Part shown: in pieces, positions 46,967 to 55,832 of the stretch
Position numbering within the stretch: the stretch's first letter is position 1
Layout of the letters: each line of letters opens with the position of its first letter
From: Acidobacteriota bacterium
GTDB lineage: Bacteria > Acidobacteriota > Terriglobia > Versatilivoradales > Versatilivoraceae
Length of the DNA: 64,000 nucleotides
Direction: 5' to 3'
Assembly (NCBI GenBank): GCA_028875575.1
Contig: JAPPDF010000037.1
Location: forward strand, 35,443 to 99,442
Translations under genes and position numbers: made by a program
The notes under the pieces: model-generated
Databases searched by the model: none
Seen by the model: the letters and a program-made list of their open reading frames with translations, nothing else
What the model was told of the DNA's origin: nothing

Positions 46967-47142
46967 AAGAGCTGCCCAATTACCTGACGTAAAAATCAAC
47001 GCGTCCGGCTTGCGGCGCTGGCAAATTCATCTATGCCGACGGGCACTGTGATGGTCAGCGTGTCGTTGTGGTCCACCAGGTTGATCCGCCCCGACACCAC
47101 CGACACGTGGACGTAGGCGTGAGACTGCCGGAGTTGTGCCGC
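46967..47142 (-). other. Short frame continuing past the aldolase stop codon
   Basis: Directly after the TAG that ends the aldolase-like gene, the same frame stays open for 47 codons and includes SHAYVHVSVVSGRINLVDHN and TLTITVPVGIDEF before TGA near 47000. It is protein-like but not recognised. The aldolase reaches its normal family end before the TAG, so this is more likely a remnant of another gene than a read-through extension. Confidence 0.3.
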
Positions 47143-48330
47143 CTACGAGTGCCCGCGGCCGGCCACCGGCCAGTAGCCTTCCACCTGCTCTCCCCGGCGC
47201 AGGACGAGGTAGTTGTAGAGATTGACAGTGGGATCGCAGTGGGGCACCACGAACTCCAGCCGGTCGCCCAACTTAATCTCGCGGCTGGGGTTGGGCAGTT
47301 GCAGCATCCCGTGCTCGTCGCCGCCGAACTGGTACCGGGTGCCGCTGATGCCCTTGACTTCGGGTACCGACTCTCGATCGGTGGCGAAGGCCTTCATGCC
47401 GGCGTCCAGGGTGGCCAGGTCCCGGTGGCGCTTGCTCATGACGGTGGTCAGCACGGTCAGGGCAGGGGCGAAATCGTCATAGACCTCTCCGCTCTCCCCC
47501 CCAATGATCTGGTAGTCGACGTCCATGAAGACGTAGGAGCCGACCTGCATCTCGGTGATCTCTTCCAGAAAGGGGTCGATGTTGTAGGTTCCGGTGCTGG
47601 CTCCGGTGAGAATCTCGACCGGCATCCCCGCCTTCTTCATCCTCTGATAGGTTTCAATGGGAGGCGCCATCACCTCCGCGGAGTGGGCCTTGCGATCGGT
47701 GAATCCGACCACGTGGGAGCTGGCCCCCGAGTAGGAGTGCACCCCGAGTAGGTTCAGCCTCGACAGCTTCAGGATCCCCTCCGCCAGAGCCATGGCCGCA
47801 TCTCCGGCCGTGGTTCCGGTGCGGCGCCCCATGGGGTCGATGTCGACCAGCACGTTGAGCCGGACGTCACCCGCCTCGGCCGCGTCATTGAGCTGCCGGG
47901 CGTGCGCAATGTCATCCACCACCGACATGGTGTCGGGCTGGCTGCGGGTCAGCGCCACAAGCCGTTCCATCTTGTTGCGCCCCACCATCTCGGAGGTGAT
48001 CAGCAGGCCGGGTATGCCTCCGGCCGCCAGCACCTCGGCTTCGTGGATGGTGGCGGTGCAGGCCCCCAGCGCGCCGGCCTCCACCTGCCGCCTGGCGATT
48101 TCGGGGCACTTGTGGGTCTTGGCGTGAGGCCGCAGCCCGATGGAGTGGCGACTGGCGTTCCGGCTCATCTTGTCGAGGTTGGCCTCGAACAGATCCAAGT
48201 CCAGAAGCAGGGACGGGGTGGGAAGCTCGTCCAGATGGACCGGATCGCCGGAGTCCAGGCGGCTCAGGAGGCCGGCGGTAGCGCCTCCGGCCGGCGCCAG
48301 GGGGGAACGTCGCAGGGTCTGATAGGTCAT
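47143..48330 (-). CDS. DSD1-type PLP enzyme (D-threonine aldolase / 3-hydroxyaspartate aldolase-like)
   Basis: A fold-type III PLP enzyme of 395 residues. The PLP lysine is K71 in GLRPHAKTHK. Other family segments are TATIHEAEVLAAGG, DIDPMGRRTG, GVHSYSGASSHV, EILTGASTGTYNID and the metal-binding C-terminal HCDPTVNLYN. Members cleave D-threonine or 3-hydroxyaspartate, or dehydrate D-serine. It is the last gene of a minus-strand group with the B12-dependent dehydratase subunits, a linkage that suggests a beta-hydroxy amino acid pathway. It ends with TAG at the usual family length. Confidence 0.85.
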   Translation of the reverse strand: MTYQTLRRSPLAPAGGATAGLLSRLDSGDPVHLDELPTPSLLLDLDLFEANLDKMSRNASRHSIGLRPHAKTHKCPEIARRQVEAGALGACTATIHEAEVLAAGGIPGLLITSEMVGRNKMERLVALTRSQPDTMSVVDDIAHARQLNDAAEAGDVRLNVLVDIDPMGRRTGTTAGDAAMALAEGILKLSRLNLLGVHSYSGASSHVVGFTDRKAHSAEVMAPPIETYQRMKKAGMPVEILTGASTGTYNIDPFLEEITEMQVGSYVFMDVDYQIIGGESGEVYDDFAPALTVLTTVMSKRHRDLATLDAGMKAFATDRESVPEVKGISGTRYQFGGDEHGMLQLPNPSREIKLGDRLEFVVPHCDPTVNLYNYLVLRRGEQVEGYWPVAGRGHS

Positions 48331-48386
48331 GATCCTCTCTCGATAGGTTCAGTGGGGACAACGGTACAGGCCGACCGGCGCCGGAC

Positions 48387-48779
48387 TCAGGAAGCGTAGG
48401 CCTGGGCCGCCTCCCGCAGGAAGCGGGCGCAACGGCCGGCCCGGTACTGCGATTCCAGCTCGTCAGCCAGGCTCTCCAGCTCGGCGGGGGTGCTGCGGCC
48501 GGGCCTCAGGGCCTGGTAGACCTCCAGGATCCTGGCCTCCGGAACCCCTACCAGCTCGGCCGCCCGTCTCAGGTTTTCCGCCAGTTGGCTCCTGCCGGCG
48601 CTCTCGGCGATCTGGGCCTGAAGCTCCAGGGTCTCGGGGGCGATTCGCAGATCGCTCATGCTGAGGGTGCCGTCCAGGACCGACTGCAGGTCGATGTCCT
48701 TCCAGGAGGCGCCCGTGGGAGTGGTCAACCGGTCGGGACTCTTTTCGGACAGCGGGTAGTTGTCGGTGAGCTTGCTCAT
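48387..48779 (-). CDS. Diol/glycerol dehydratase small (gamma) subunit
   Basis: A 130-residue subunit of the adenosylcobalamin-dependent diol or glycerol dehydratase. NYPLSEKSPDRLTTPTGASW near residues 7-26 and LRIAPETLELQAQIAESAGR near 44-63 are the conserved gamma-subunit segments. It lies 56 bp downstream of the fused large/medium subunit gene and completes the enzyme. Confidence 0.9.
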   Translation of the reverse strand: MSKLTDNYPLSEKSPDRLTTPTGASWKDIDLQSVLDGTLSMSDLRIAPETLELQAQIAESAGRSQLAENLRRAAELVGVPEARILEVYQALRPGRSTPAELESLADELESQYRAGRCARFLREAAQAYAS

Positions 48780-48835
48780 GGTCGTCTTGCCGGCTGGCGC
48801 CCGGACTCCACCGGTCGGGTGTCTCGACAGGCCGG

Positions 48836-51119
48836 TCAGGCCCGTACCACCTTCTCAACCGCGCCCGATCCCGCGGCAGCTTGCATCGGGCTCCACTCCA
48901 ATTCCCGGGGTTTGCGGTCCTTCACCACCTGCCGGGTTTCATGAAGGTGGAGGACCGTGGTCCTGACGATGTACTTGAGCCGGGCCGTGTTGTCGATCCG
49001 GGTCGGGACGGGCGCCACCGGCTCTCCCTTGGCATACTTGGCGGCGTTTTGCCCAATGGTTCGATAGGAGCTCAGGTCGAGGTTGGGGGCCTGGGGAAAC
49101 AGCTCCAGGTTGTTCAAGGGCTCCAGGTCGCGCTGGTGGATGATGGTGGTCCCCTTGGACTGGATGCCGATGGCGATCCCCGAGCCGCTCAGTTGAGCTC
49201 CCCGGTGGCCGATAAAGCCGCAGTCGGAGGTGGCGTAGATCTTCACCACTCTGGGCTGCAGACCCTCGGTGCGGATGCCGTCGATCAATGCCTGCAGCAC
49301 CTCCTGGTGGGGAATTCCCAACAGGGTGGCTCGAAGGGCGGTGCCGAAGGCGGGGCCGAGGGCAATCACGATCTCCCGTGGATCCTTTCCGGGCCGGGCC
49401 TCTCCGGTTTCCTTGAGAAAGCCGTCGGATTGGGTGGAGGGTTCCCGCCCGATCTCCCGGGGATTCAGGGCCTGGTTGAGCGAGGCGATCTCCTGCCGGC
49501 GCTCGGGACTGAGGCTGTAGCCGGTCCCGGGGCCCCGATAGTCGTTGGGATCGTTGACGGCGCTGACCACTCTGGGTCCGGGGAGCACCATGGCTGAGGT
49601 CTGCAGGTGGTCTCCCGAGAGTCTCAGCTTCTGGAGCGCCAGAACCTTTTGCGCGATATCGTCGAATCCTTCGCGGGCCAGGGCGCGAATCACGTCCAGT
49701 CCGCTCCTTCCTTCCTCCAGAAAGCGCCCTGCGGCCTCCAGGTCGCCCACCACGTCCCGTTCCGGCATGTCGGCGCTGCTTTCGACCCGGGTGGCGGCCT
49801 CTACTTCGGCCTCGCTCACCGGCGGCAGTCCGAGCTGCCGGAAGACGGCCTGCACGGCTTGGGCCGCTCTGCGGCGCACCGTCAGCACGGCTTCGTCGCT
49901 GACGGGCCGCAGCCCGCCGTCCACCTGCATGTCGCGCTGCAGGACGTTGTAGTCGTCCAGGTCGTGGGCATCGAAGTTGCCGCCGCCGAAGAGGTTGTCC
50001 TCCTTGGGCATGGAGCTGTAGCCGGAGAAGATGTAGTCGGTTCCGGGCAGGAACTGCAGCATCAGCTTGGCCGATTTCCGGATGGGGGAATGGGAGGCCA
50101 GGGCATCGTTGCCCGAGGCCAGCTCCAGGTCGAGCAGGGTCGCGATCAGGTTTTCGGCCAGTACTCCCCGGACTCCGCCCGGCAGGGACTCGGGCAGGGC
50201 GATGCAACTGATGGAGCCGTTCTGCACGCCCTGGGAACCGGCCCCCTTGATGGCTACCAGGCAGCGGGCTTCCAGGTAGAGCATGGACTTGGCTTCGGCG
50301 TGGCCCATGAGCGCCTCCGAGCCGGTCCCGGAGGTGAACCGCACCTTGATGCCGCGGGAGGCGTAGGCGGAAGCCAGAAAGGCCTTCGACCAGGGCGTGT
50401 CGTCGCCGTCGTGGAAGGCCTTCTCGGTGCCGTAGACGGAGAGGGTCTCGGCGTAGGTGGTCAGCCCCAGCAGGGCCAGCTTCAGGCTGAGGGCCTCCTC
50501 CACGGCGCACTGGGTCAGGGCGGTGCCCCGTCCCGTCTGGGAACCGATGAGCAGGGCCAGGGCGTTGAATGGGGCGTAGCGCGAGACGCCCACCGTGGTC
50601 TCGAGCTCCGAGAATCCCCGTTCCACCGCCTCGGCCGCGTCGGCGGCCAGCAAGGCCGGGTTCTCCTTGCGGTTGGTCACGTGGGCCTGGTTGGAAGGTG
50701 TCCGGCGGGCCCGCATCTTCTGCAGGGCCATCATCATTTCCACCGTGTTGAGCCGGTTGACCACCTCCACGATCTTGGAGGGAGTCAGGGCGCCGAAGAG
50801 CTCCACCAGTTCCTGGCGGGGCACGTCGATGTCGATCAGCCGGCGGGCCACCTCGGTGGAGTCCAACGCCATGGCCTCTTCGGCCCGGGTCAGGTCGATG
50901 GCGTAGCGGGCGATAAACCGGTCGATGAGATCGAATTCGGCTTCAGGCTTGCCGTCCAGCTCGCAGAGACGCCCCTGGGAAATCCGAATCCCGGGCTTGG
51001 GGTCGAAGGGGCTGTTGAACAGGATCAGCCCGGTCTCAGGCCATTCCTGGATGAAGCTGTCCTGGTTGATCGCGCGCCGGCTGGAGAGATCCAGACGCTT
51101 GGACTTCATGGCTGCCATG
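48836..51119 (-). CDS. Fused large and medium subunits of B12-dependent diol/glycerol dehydratase
   Basis: Converts 1,2-diols or glycerol to aldehydes by radical chemistry with adenosylcobalamin. It has 760 residues from ATG 51119, with AAAGGA just before it. The open frame continues upstream to 51253 without similarity. Residues 1 to about 555 are the alpha subunit (AVERGFSELETTVGVSRYAP, RFTSGTGSEALMGHAEAKSM, GAGSQGVQNGSISCIALPES, NLFGGGNFDAHDLDDYNVLQ). Residues about 575-760 are the beta subunit (FIGHRGAQLSGSGIAIGIQS, GTTIIHQRDLEPLNNLELF). In the classic enzymes these are separate genes. No reactivating factor or microcompartment shell gene is present in the window. Confidence 0.92.
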
Positions 51120-51266
51120 TTCCTTTGGGAGCGGCCCATCGACGGTGGCCGGACGATCCTCCACCGACTGGTCCATGCGCTGCCAGGCCGCTGCCGGGAG
51201 AGATCGCGGCGGGTCGGTCCGCGGGCGGTCGGACAACCCGCCGATATTACCACAGCCGCCCCTGCC
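51120..51266. other. Leader of the dehydratase gene
   Basis: A short gap upstream of the dehydratase fusion. No cobalamin-riboswitch-like conserved box was recognised by eye; the space is too short for a full one. Confidence 0.3.
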
Positions 51267-52427
51267 TCAGGCGGCTCCCAGAGCCGATTCCAGGTCCCGG
51301 ATCAGGTCTTCGGGAGCCTCCAGGCCCACTGAAAGGCGGATCAGGCTTTCCGAGATCCCGGCGCGGCGTCTCTCTTCCCGGGATAGGCCGGCGTGCGAGG
51401 TGGAGGCCGGCCGGGTGACCAGCGACTCCACGCCCCCCAGGCTGGGGGCGTTGACGGGCAGTCGCAGCGCCTTCAGGAACCGCTCGGCCGCCTCGGTTCC
51501 GCCGTGCAGCTCGAAGCTCAGCATGCCCCCGAAGCCGCTGAAGAGGCGGGAAGCTCGCTGGTGGTCGGGGTGATCCTTCAAGCCCGGATAGTTGACACCG
51601 GCCACGCTCGGGTGGGTCTGCAGGAACCGGGCCAACTGGAGGGCGCTGCGGTTCTGGGCCTCGACCCTCAGCGCCAGGGTCTTGATGCCTCGATGGAGCA
51701 GAAAGGCCGCGTGTGGGTCCAGCGAGCCACCCAGGTGGTTGGCGGTGTGGTGGATCTTCCGGATGTGCCCGTGGGAGCCGATCACGGCGCCGGCCACGAT
51801 GTCGGAGTGGCCGTTCAGATACTTGGTGCCGCTGTGAACGGACAGGTCGAACCCCCATTCCAGGGGGCGGAAGTTGACCGGGGTGGGGAAGGTGTTGTCG
51901 ATGACCGAGATCAGGCCGTGCTCCCGGGCGAAGCGCGCCAGGGCCTCCAGGTCGGCCACCTGCATCAGGGGATTGGTGATGGACTCCACGTAGAGGACCC
52001 GGGTGTTGGGCTTCAGGCACCGCTGCCAGGAGTCGGGGTCGTCGCCCCGGATGAAGTCGTAGCTCAGCCCCAGGCGCACCATTTCCCCCGTGATCAGCCC
52101 GTGGGTACCGCCGTAGAGGCAGTCCTGGGCCAGCAGGTGATCGCCGGCGTCCAGGCAGGCCAGCAGCGTGCTGGCGATGGCGGCCATGCCGCTGGCCGAC
52201 ACCAGGGCCGCCTGGCCCCCTTCCAGCGCAGCCAGCTTCTGGTGCAAGGCCTGGTGGTTGGGGGTGTTGCTGAGCCGGAGATAGCGGATGCGGTCGTAGT
52301 CGGATTCTCCCCCGAACTCGAAGGTGGATGACTGGAAGATCGGCAGGGTCACCGCCCCCTCGATGCGGGGCCTGGGTTCCCCCGCATGGATCAGGTCGGT
52401 TTCCCGCCGGTGGGGTTTGTCGGACAT
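51267..52427 (-). CDS. Cys/Met-metabolism PLP enzyme (cystathionine gamma-synthase / beta-lyase family)
   Basis: A fold-type I PLP enzyme of 386 residues. The PLP lysine is K202 in VHSGTKYLNGHSD. Other signatures are RYLRLSNTPNHQALHQKLAA, ALVSASGMAAIASTLLA, YVESITNPLMQVADLEAL and LIRLSVGLEAPEDLIRDLE. Synthase, beta-lyase and gamma-lyase activities cannot be told apart here. It lies upstream of the dehydratase genes on the same strand, 147 bp away. Confidence 0.92.
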   Translation of the reverse strand: MSDKPHRRETDLIHAGEPRPRIEGAVTLPIFQSSTFEFGGESDYDRIRYLRLSNTPNHQALHQKLAALEGGQAALVSASGMAAIASTLLACLDAGDHLLAQDCLYGGTHGLITGEMVRLGLSYDFIRGDDPDSWQRCLKPNTRVLYVESITNPLMQVADLEALARFAREHGLISVIDNTFPTPVNFRPLEWGFDLSVHSGTKYLNGHSDIVAGAVIGSHGHIRKIHHTANHLGGSLDPHAAFLLHRGIKTLALRVEAQNRSALQLARFLQTHPSVAGVNYPGLKDHPDHQRASRLFSGFGGMLSFELHGGTEAAERFLKALRLPVNAPSLGGVESLVTRPASTSHAGLSREERRRAGISESLIRLSVGLEAPEDLIRDLESALGAA

Positions 52428-52447
52428 GGTGCTGCTCCCGGTGGCCT

Positions 52448-53251
52448 CTACAGATTTGCTTCCGGCGACGTGAAGGGCTTCTCATCGGTGGTCGCCGATA
52501 CCTGCAGGTTGTGAAAAAGAATGCTCACGGGGCGTCCCCGGAGGATTTTTTCCTGAGACAGCAGGATGCCTCCGAAGCTCTCCCACCGGACCCAGTCGGA
52601 CCCGGTCGCCGGACCCTCTCCGCCTTTCAGAATGTATTCCCAGCGATCCATCAGCCCCGTCGCCTGGTTGATGTAAGCCCAGTAGCGGTCCTTGGGCGTG
52701 AGACCCACGTTGTCGTCAAAGGTCAGAAGGACCTTATCCCACACAGTGCCCCCATCCCCCTTGGCAGTTCCTTCGTACTTCAGGTGAACTCCCGGATCGT
52801 TCCACTTGTAGGGCATCAGCAGCCAGTAAGTGTCGTTGATGAAGCGGCCATAGCCCAGATCGATCAGCTTCTGGTGGTCCTCCCCCTGGACGGCCTTGCC
52901 ATTGCGAAAGGCCCGGCCCTTTTTCGCATTGATGTCCTCGAACAAGACCACGTAATCTCCCTTGTCCCCGGTCTTGCCTTCCACGCGATACCGCCCGCTG
53001 TAACGATCCCAGAGGTGTTTGACGGTTGAGACGATCTTACCCTCGCGCTTCACCACAAAGTCGAAACGGAGATAGCGGGCCCGGTCCCAGGCTTCCTGTC
53101 CTCCCAGGGCTTCCAACAGCTTGGCCGCGACCTCTTGAGCTTTGGCATCCTTCGACGGGGCGGCTTCGGCCCGTGTCGCCACGCCCGACAGGCTCGCGGC
53201 CCAGAGCGCCACTATCAGGGTGTTCAAAATGAGAGAAACCGGTCTAAGCAT
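52448..53251 (-). CDS. Secreted protein of the DUF6503 type
   Basis: A 267-residue exported protein from the ATG at 53251, with AGGAGG 16 bases upstream; the frame upstream of it is not protein-like. The signal peptide is at about 1-32. The mature part (YLRFDFVVKREGKIVSTVKH, LWDRYSGRYRVEGKTGDKGD, DTYWLLMPYKWNDPGVHLKY) has the pattern of periplasmic lipid-carrier-like folds assigned to DUF6503. Its function is unknown. It is 20 bp upstream of the trans-sulfuration gene and probably co-transcribed with it. Confidence 0.75.
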   Translation of the reverse strand: MLRPVSLILNTLIVALWAASLSGVATRAEAAPSKDAKAQEVAAKLLEALGGQEAWDRARYLRFDFVVKREGKIVSTVKHLWDRYSGRYRVEGKTGDKGDYVVLFEDINAKKGRAFRNGKAVQGEDHQKLIDLGYGRFINDTYWLLMPYKWNDPGVHLKYEGTAKGDGGTVWDKVLLTFDDNVGLTPKDRYWAYINQATGLMDRWEYILKGGEGPATGSDWVRWESFGGILLSQEKILRGRPVSILFHNLQVSATTDEKPFTSPEANL

Positions 53252-53480
53252 GAGAATTTTGCCTCCTGTGCCTGGCAACGAAATGAGAGGGCGCACCGGC
53301 AGCGGGATACCAGGCCAAGCGTGCCGTGGCTTGCGGCAAGATCCCGATCGCCCGATCGGAGCCGCACCGTCAAGAAGGGCTACTCTATCCGAGGGTACCG
53401 GCTCCAGCAATAGCGAAGTATCTAGGGAGAGCCCTGCATGCCGGGTTGTCCTCCGTCTTTGCTAGACTACGAGGCGTCCC

Positions 53481-54263
53481 ATGGGAAATCGCCCTACCAT
53501 CCTCTTCAGCCTGGCCCATCCCGACGACGAGAGCTTCATGGTGGCAGGCGTGTCCTGCAAGTATGGCGCCAGGGGAGTCCGGCTCGTGCTGGCCACCGCC
53601 ACCCTGGGCGATGCCGGAAAGGTAGGAGACCCCCCTGTCTGTTCGAGAGAAGAACTGCCCCGAGTGAGGGAAAACGAGCTGCGCCGGGCGGTGGATATAC
53701 TGGGCATCGATGCGCTCCACCTGCTGGGATACCGGGACAAGGAGCTGTGCAACGCCGACCCGGCACAGATCCGGGAGCAGCTCGTCCGGCTGCTCCGCCG
53801 GTACCGGCCGGCCGTGGTTATCACCTTCGACCCCAACGGGTTCAACCAACACCCGGACCATGTCGCCATCAGCCGGTTCACCTCCGATGCCATCGCGGCC
53901 GCCGCCGACCCCCGCTGGCTGCCGCAGGACGGCAAACCACATCGAGTGACCCGCCTGCTTTGGACGCCGCCGCTGCGGCCGGAGGAGATCGGGGCCGGTC
54001 CACCCCTGGGCGATCGGCCTGGCGTCGATTTCCTGGTAGACATCCGCGCCTGGTCGGCGCGCAAGGCCGAGGCCTTGAGAACCCACAGCACCCAGCACCT
54101 CTCCATCAATCGCATCTGGTTCGATCGTCCCGATCCGGAAGCCGCGCTCTCGAGCGAACCCTTCCGCCAGGCCTGGGGGCCGACGCTGGTGTCGAGGCCC
54201 GAGACCGACCTGTTCGCTGGGATCGAAGCAGGGAAGGGAAGCGCGCCGGCCGATCGCGGGTAG
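53481..54263 (+). CDS. PIG-L/LmbE-family N-deacetylase
   Basis: A zinc-dependent de-N-acetylase of 260 residues. The metal site is AHPDDE at residues 12-17, and the second motif is HPDHVAISRF near 122-131. Members act on N-acetylglucosaminyl derivatives such as mycothiol or bacillithiol precursors or cell-wall sugars; the substrate here is unknown. It lies just upstream of the ssrA gene on the same strand, separated by the ssrA promoter. Confidence 0.9.
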   Translation: MGNRPTILFSLAHPDDESFMVAGVSCKYGARGVRLVLATATLGDAGKVGDPPVCSREELPRVRENELRRAVDILGIDALHLLGYRDKELCNADPAQIREQLVRLLRRYRPAVVITFDPNGFNQHPDHVAISRFTSDAIAAAADPRWLPQDGKPHRVTRLLWTPPLRPEEIGAGPPLGDRPGVDFLVDIRAWSARKAEALRTHSTQHLSINRIWFDRPDPEAALSSEPFRQAWGPTLVSRPETDLFAGIEAGKGSAPADRG

Positions 54264-54337
54264 CACCGTCCGCTAGCCCGTTCGCTAAGACCGCCTATCC
54301 CACTCATTCTAAAAGAACTGCGGTTGCTCCGGTCAGC

Positions 54338-54367
54338 TTGACAGCCTCTTGGAAGCCTGCCTATAAT
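54338..54367 (+). promoter_or_regulatory. sigma-70-type promoter of ssrA
   Basis: TTGACA at 54338-54343 and TATAAT at 54362-54367 are both perfect consensus, with an 18-base spacer. The mature tmRNA begins 49 bases after the -10, leaving a leader of about 40 bases for processing. Confidence 0.85.
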
Positions 54368-54415
54368 GAATTCACCTCATCCGCTGTCGAGTCTTCAGCG
54401 GGGCAGACTCCCCTT

Positions 54416-54774
54416 GGGGGCGAAATGGTTTCGACGGGATTATCGAGGCTGAAGATGCGTGCCGAGGACCATCCCCTCGTTAAAAAGATGGACCTAAACG
54501 TAACTGCTGATGATCAATTGGCACTTGCTGCTTAAACAAACTTAAGTAGCCGTTCCCTCCGCTGATGCCTGTGCGGCGGATGTGGAGCGTCGACTAACAG
54601 GCTAGCCGATGGCAGCCGTCCGGGAGCCGCCGGCGAAACTCACCGGTCTAGTCGCCAGGCACTCTTGCCGGTTCTCGATGTCGGGTGGCGAAACCAAACA
54701 GGAACCGGATACGCACGTAGATTCTTCTCGCCAAGTAATTTCGGACGCGGGTTCGATTCCCGCCGCCTCCACCA
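54416..54774 (+). ncRNA. ssrA: Transfer-messenger RNA
   Basis: Rescues stalled ribosomes by trans-translation. It starts GGGGGCG followed by AAATGGTTTCGACGGGA, and ends with the T-loop GGTTCGATTCCC and CGCCTCC plus the encoded ACCA. GGGGGCG and CGCCTCC form the 7-bp acceptor stem with one G-U pair, giving an unpermuted molecule of 359 bases. The tag frame ends GATGATCAATTGGCACTTG, CTGCTTAA, translating as DDQLALAA then stop; the exact resume codon is not certain. The 3' end of tmRNA genes is a common integration site, and repeats and a toxin-antitoxin locus lie just downstream. Confidence 0.96.
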
Positions 54775-54809
54775 AACATCCAACCCAAAGCCGCCTATCA
54801 ATAGGGGAC

Positions 54810-54933
54810 GTTTTCAGGACACTCCCCATTTTCCCCAGAATTCCACCCGTTCCACTTGTGCATTCTTCTTACTCCTCTGCTTTCAATTTCCCGGGTTGTT
54901 TCACAAGGTCTTTTTGGGGAATGTCCTGAAAAC
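54810..54933. repeat. REP/MITE-like inverted-repeat element downstream of ssrA
   Basis: A 124-bp non-coding element. GTTTTCAGGACACTCCCCA (54810-54828) and its complement at 54915-54933 differ at one of 19 positions. It is preceded by AATAGGGGAC, the core shared with the elements near 59503, 35404 and 60418. The interior is pyrimidine-rich with no gene. Confidence 0.7.
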
Positions 54934-55041
54934 AAGCAACTTGCAAACGCCTGGAACACTGCGACTTAGCTCTTGAACCTGTCCCTGAGGGCGCCAAGCG
55001 GGCGTCAGCATACTCTGTGAGGTTCTAAGGGTGAGATAGTG

Positions 55042-55056
55042 TGTATAATACATACA
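55042..55056. promoter_or_regulatory. TATAAT box and small palindrome at hicA start
   Basis: TGTATAATACA forms a 5-bp palindrome around one base and contains TATAAT. It ends only a few bases before the hicA ATG at 55057, so a leaderless or very short-leader transcript, or an operator bound by HicB, is likely. Confidence 0.5.
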
Positions 55057-55251
55057 ATGAGAAGCGCAGAGGTTATTCGGAGACTGAAGCGGGATGGGTG
55101 GGTGTCCCGGAACGTGCGCGGAAGCCATCACCAGTTCGTCCACCCTGAAGAGTCCGGTCGGGTCACTGTGAAGCACCCCAGTAAGGAGATACCCATCGGC
55201 ACTCTGCGCAACATCTACCGACAAGCCAATTGGAAATGGGAGGACCGCTGA
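55057..55251 (+). CDS. hicA: HicA mRNA-interferase toxin
   Basis: A 64-residue toxin with a double-stranded RNA-binding fold. The start at 55057 (MRSAEVIRRLKRDGW) matches the family; the frame six codons longer lies over the promoter. The catalytic histidine is in RNVRGSHHQFVHP. The C-terminal VKHPSKEIPIGTLRNIYRQA is typical. hicB follows after one base. Confidence 0.93.
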   Translation: MRSAEVIRRLKRDGWVSRNVRGSHHQFVHPEESGRVTVKHPSKEIPIGTLRNIYRQANWKWEDR

Positions 55252-55252
55252 G

Positions 55253-55663
55253 ATGCGATACCCAGTTGTGATCCACAAGGATGTAGAGAGTGCTTACGGG
55301 GTTAGCGTACCAGATCTGCCTGGCTGCTTTTCGGCGGGAGATACGCTTGAGGAAGCCGTCGAGGCGGCCCAGGAGGCTATTGCCTGCCATCTGGAGGGGC
55401 TCCTCATGGATGGGGAACCCATACCTGCCAAGGAATCGCTGGAAACACACCAGGCGAGTGACGATTACAAGTCTGGGATTTGGGCACTCGTCAACGTTGA
55501 TCTCTCCAAGCTGTTGAGCAAGACCAAGCGCATCAACATCACGGTGCCCGCCCGCGTTCTGGCGATCGTGGACAAGGCGGCGGCCCGAGAAGGGGAAACA
55601 CGGTCAGCCCTGCTCGCCCGCGCCGCGCTTAGCTACGTAGAACGTCAATCCAAGGATCAATAG
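55253..55663 (+). CDS. hicB: HicB antitoxin
   Basis: A 136-residue antitoxin. The partial RNase-H-like fold begins MRYPVVIHKDVESAYGVSVP with DLPGCFSAGDTLEEA. The C-terminal helix-rich part (INITVPARVLAIVDKAAARE) is a ribbon-helix-helix-type DNA-binding end. It is directly coupled to hicA. T-rich runs at 55720-55760 may terminate the transcript. Confidence 0.93.
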   Translation: MRYPVVIHKDVESAYGVSVPDLPGCFSAGDTLEEAVEAAQEAIACHLEGLLMDGEPIPAKESLETHQASDDYKSGIWALVNVDLSKLLSKTKRINITVPARVLAIVDKAAAREGETRSALLARAALSYVERQSKDQ

Positions 55664-55832
55664 GTGCGTGTTATCTGTCCGGGGAATCGGGGGCGGTGCA
55701 CTCTTTCCTTTGGGGCACCTTTTTTCGTGACGCTACAATTTTCTTTCGGGCATTTTTTTTGAGGCGACTCGCCTGGTGGATTTCTTTCTACAATCCGAAT
55801 AGGATCTCAAGTACACAAGGCAAGGTAGTCGC

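Noticed and set aside
46967..47142. Read-through extension of the aldolase-like enzyme
   Set aside because: The enzyme already has its usual C-terminus before the TAG; the extra frame is short and unrecognised.
47143..51119. Bacterial microcompartment locus
   Set aside because: No shell (BMC-domain) genes, no encapsulation peptides recognised, and no aldehyde dehydrogenase next to the dehydratase.
51120..51266. Cobalamin riboswitch upstream of the dehydratase
   Set aside because: The gap is too short and no conserved B12-box-like element was seen.
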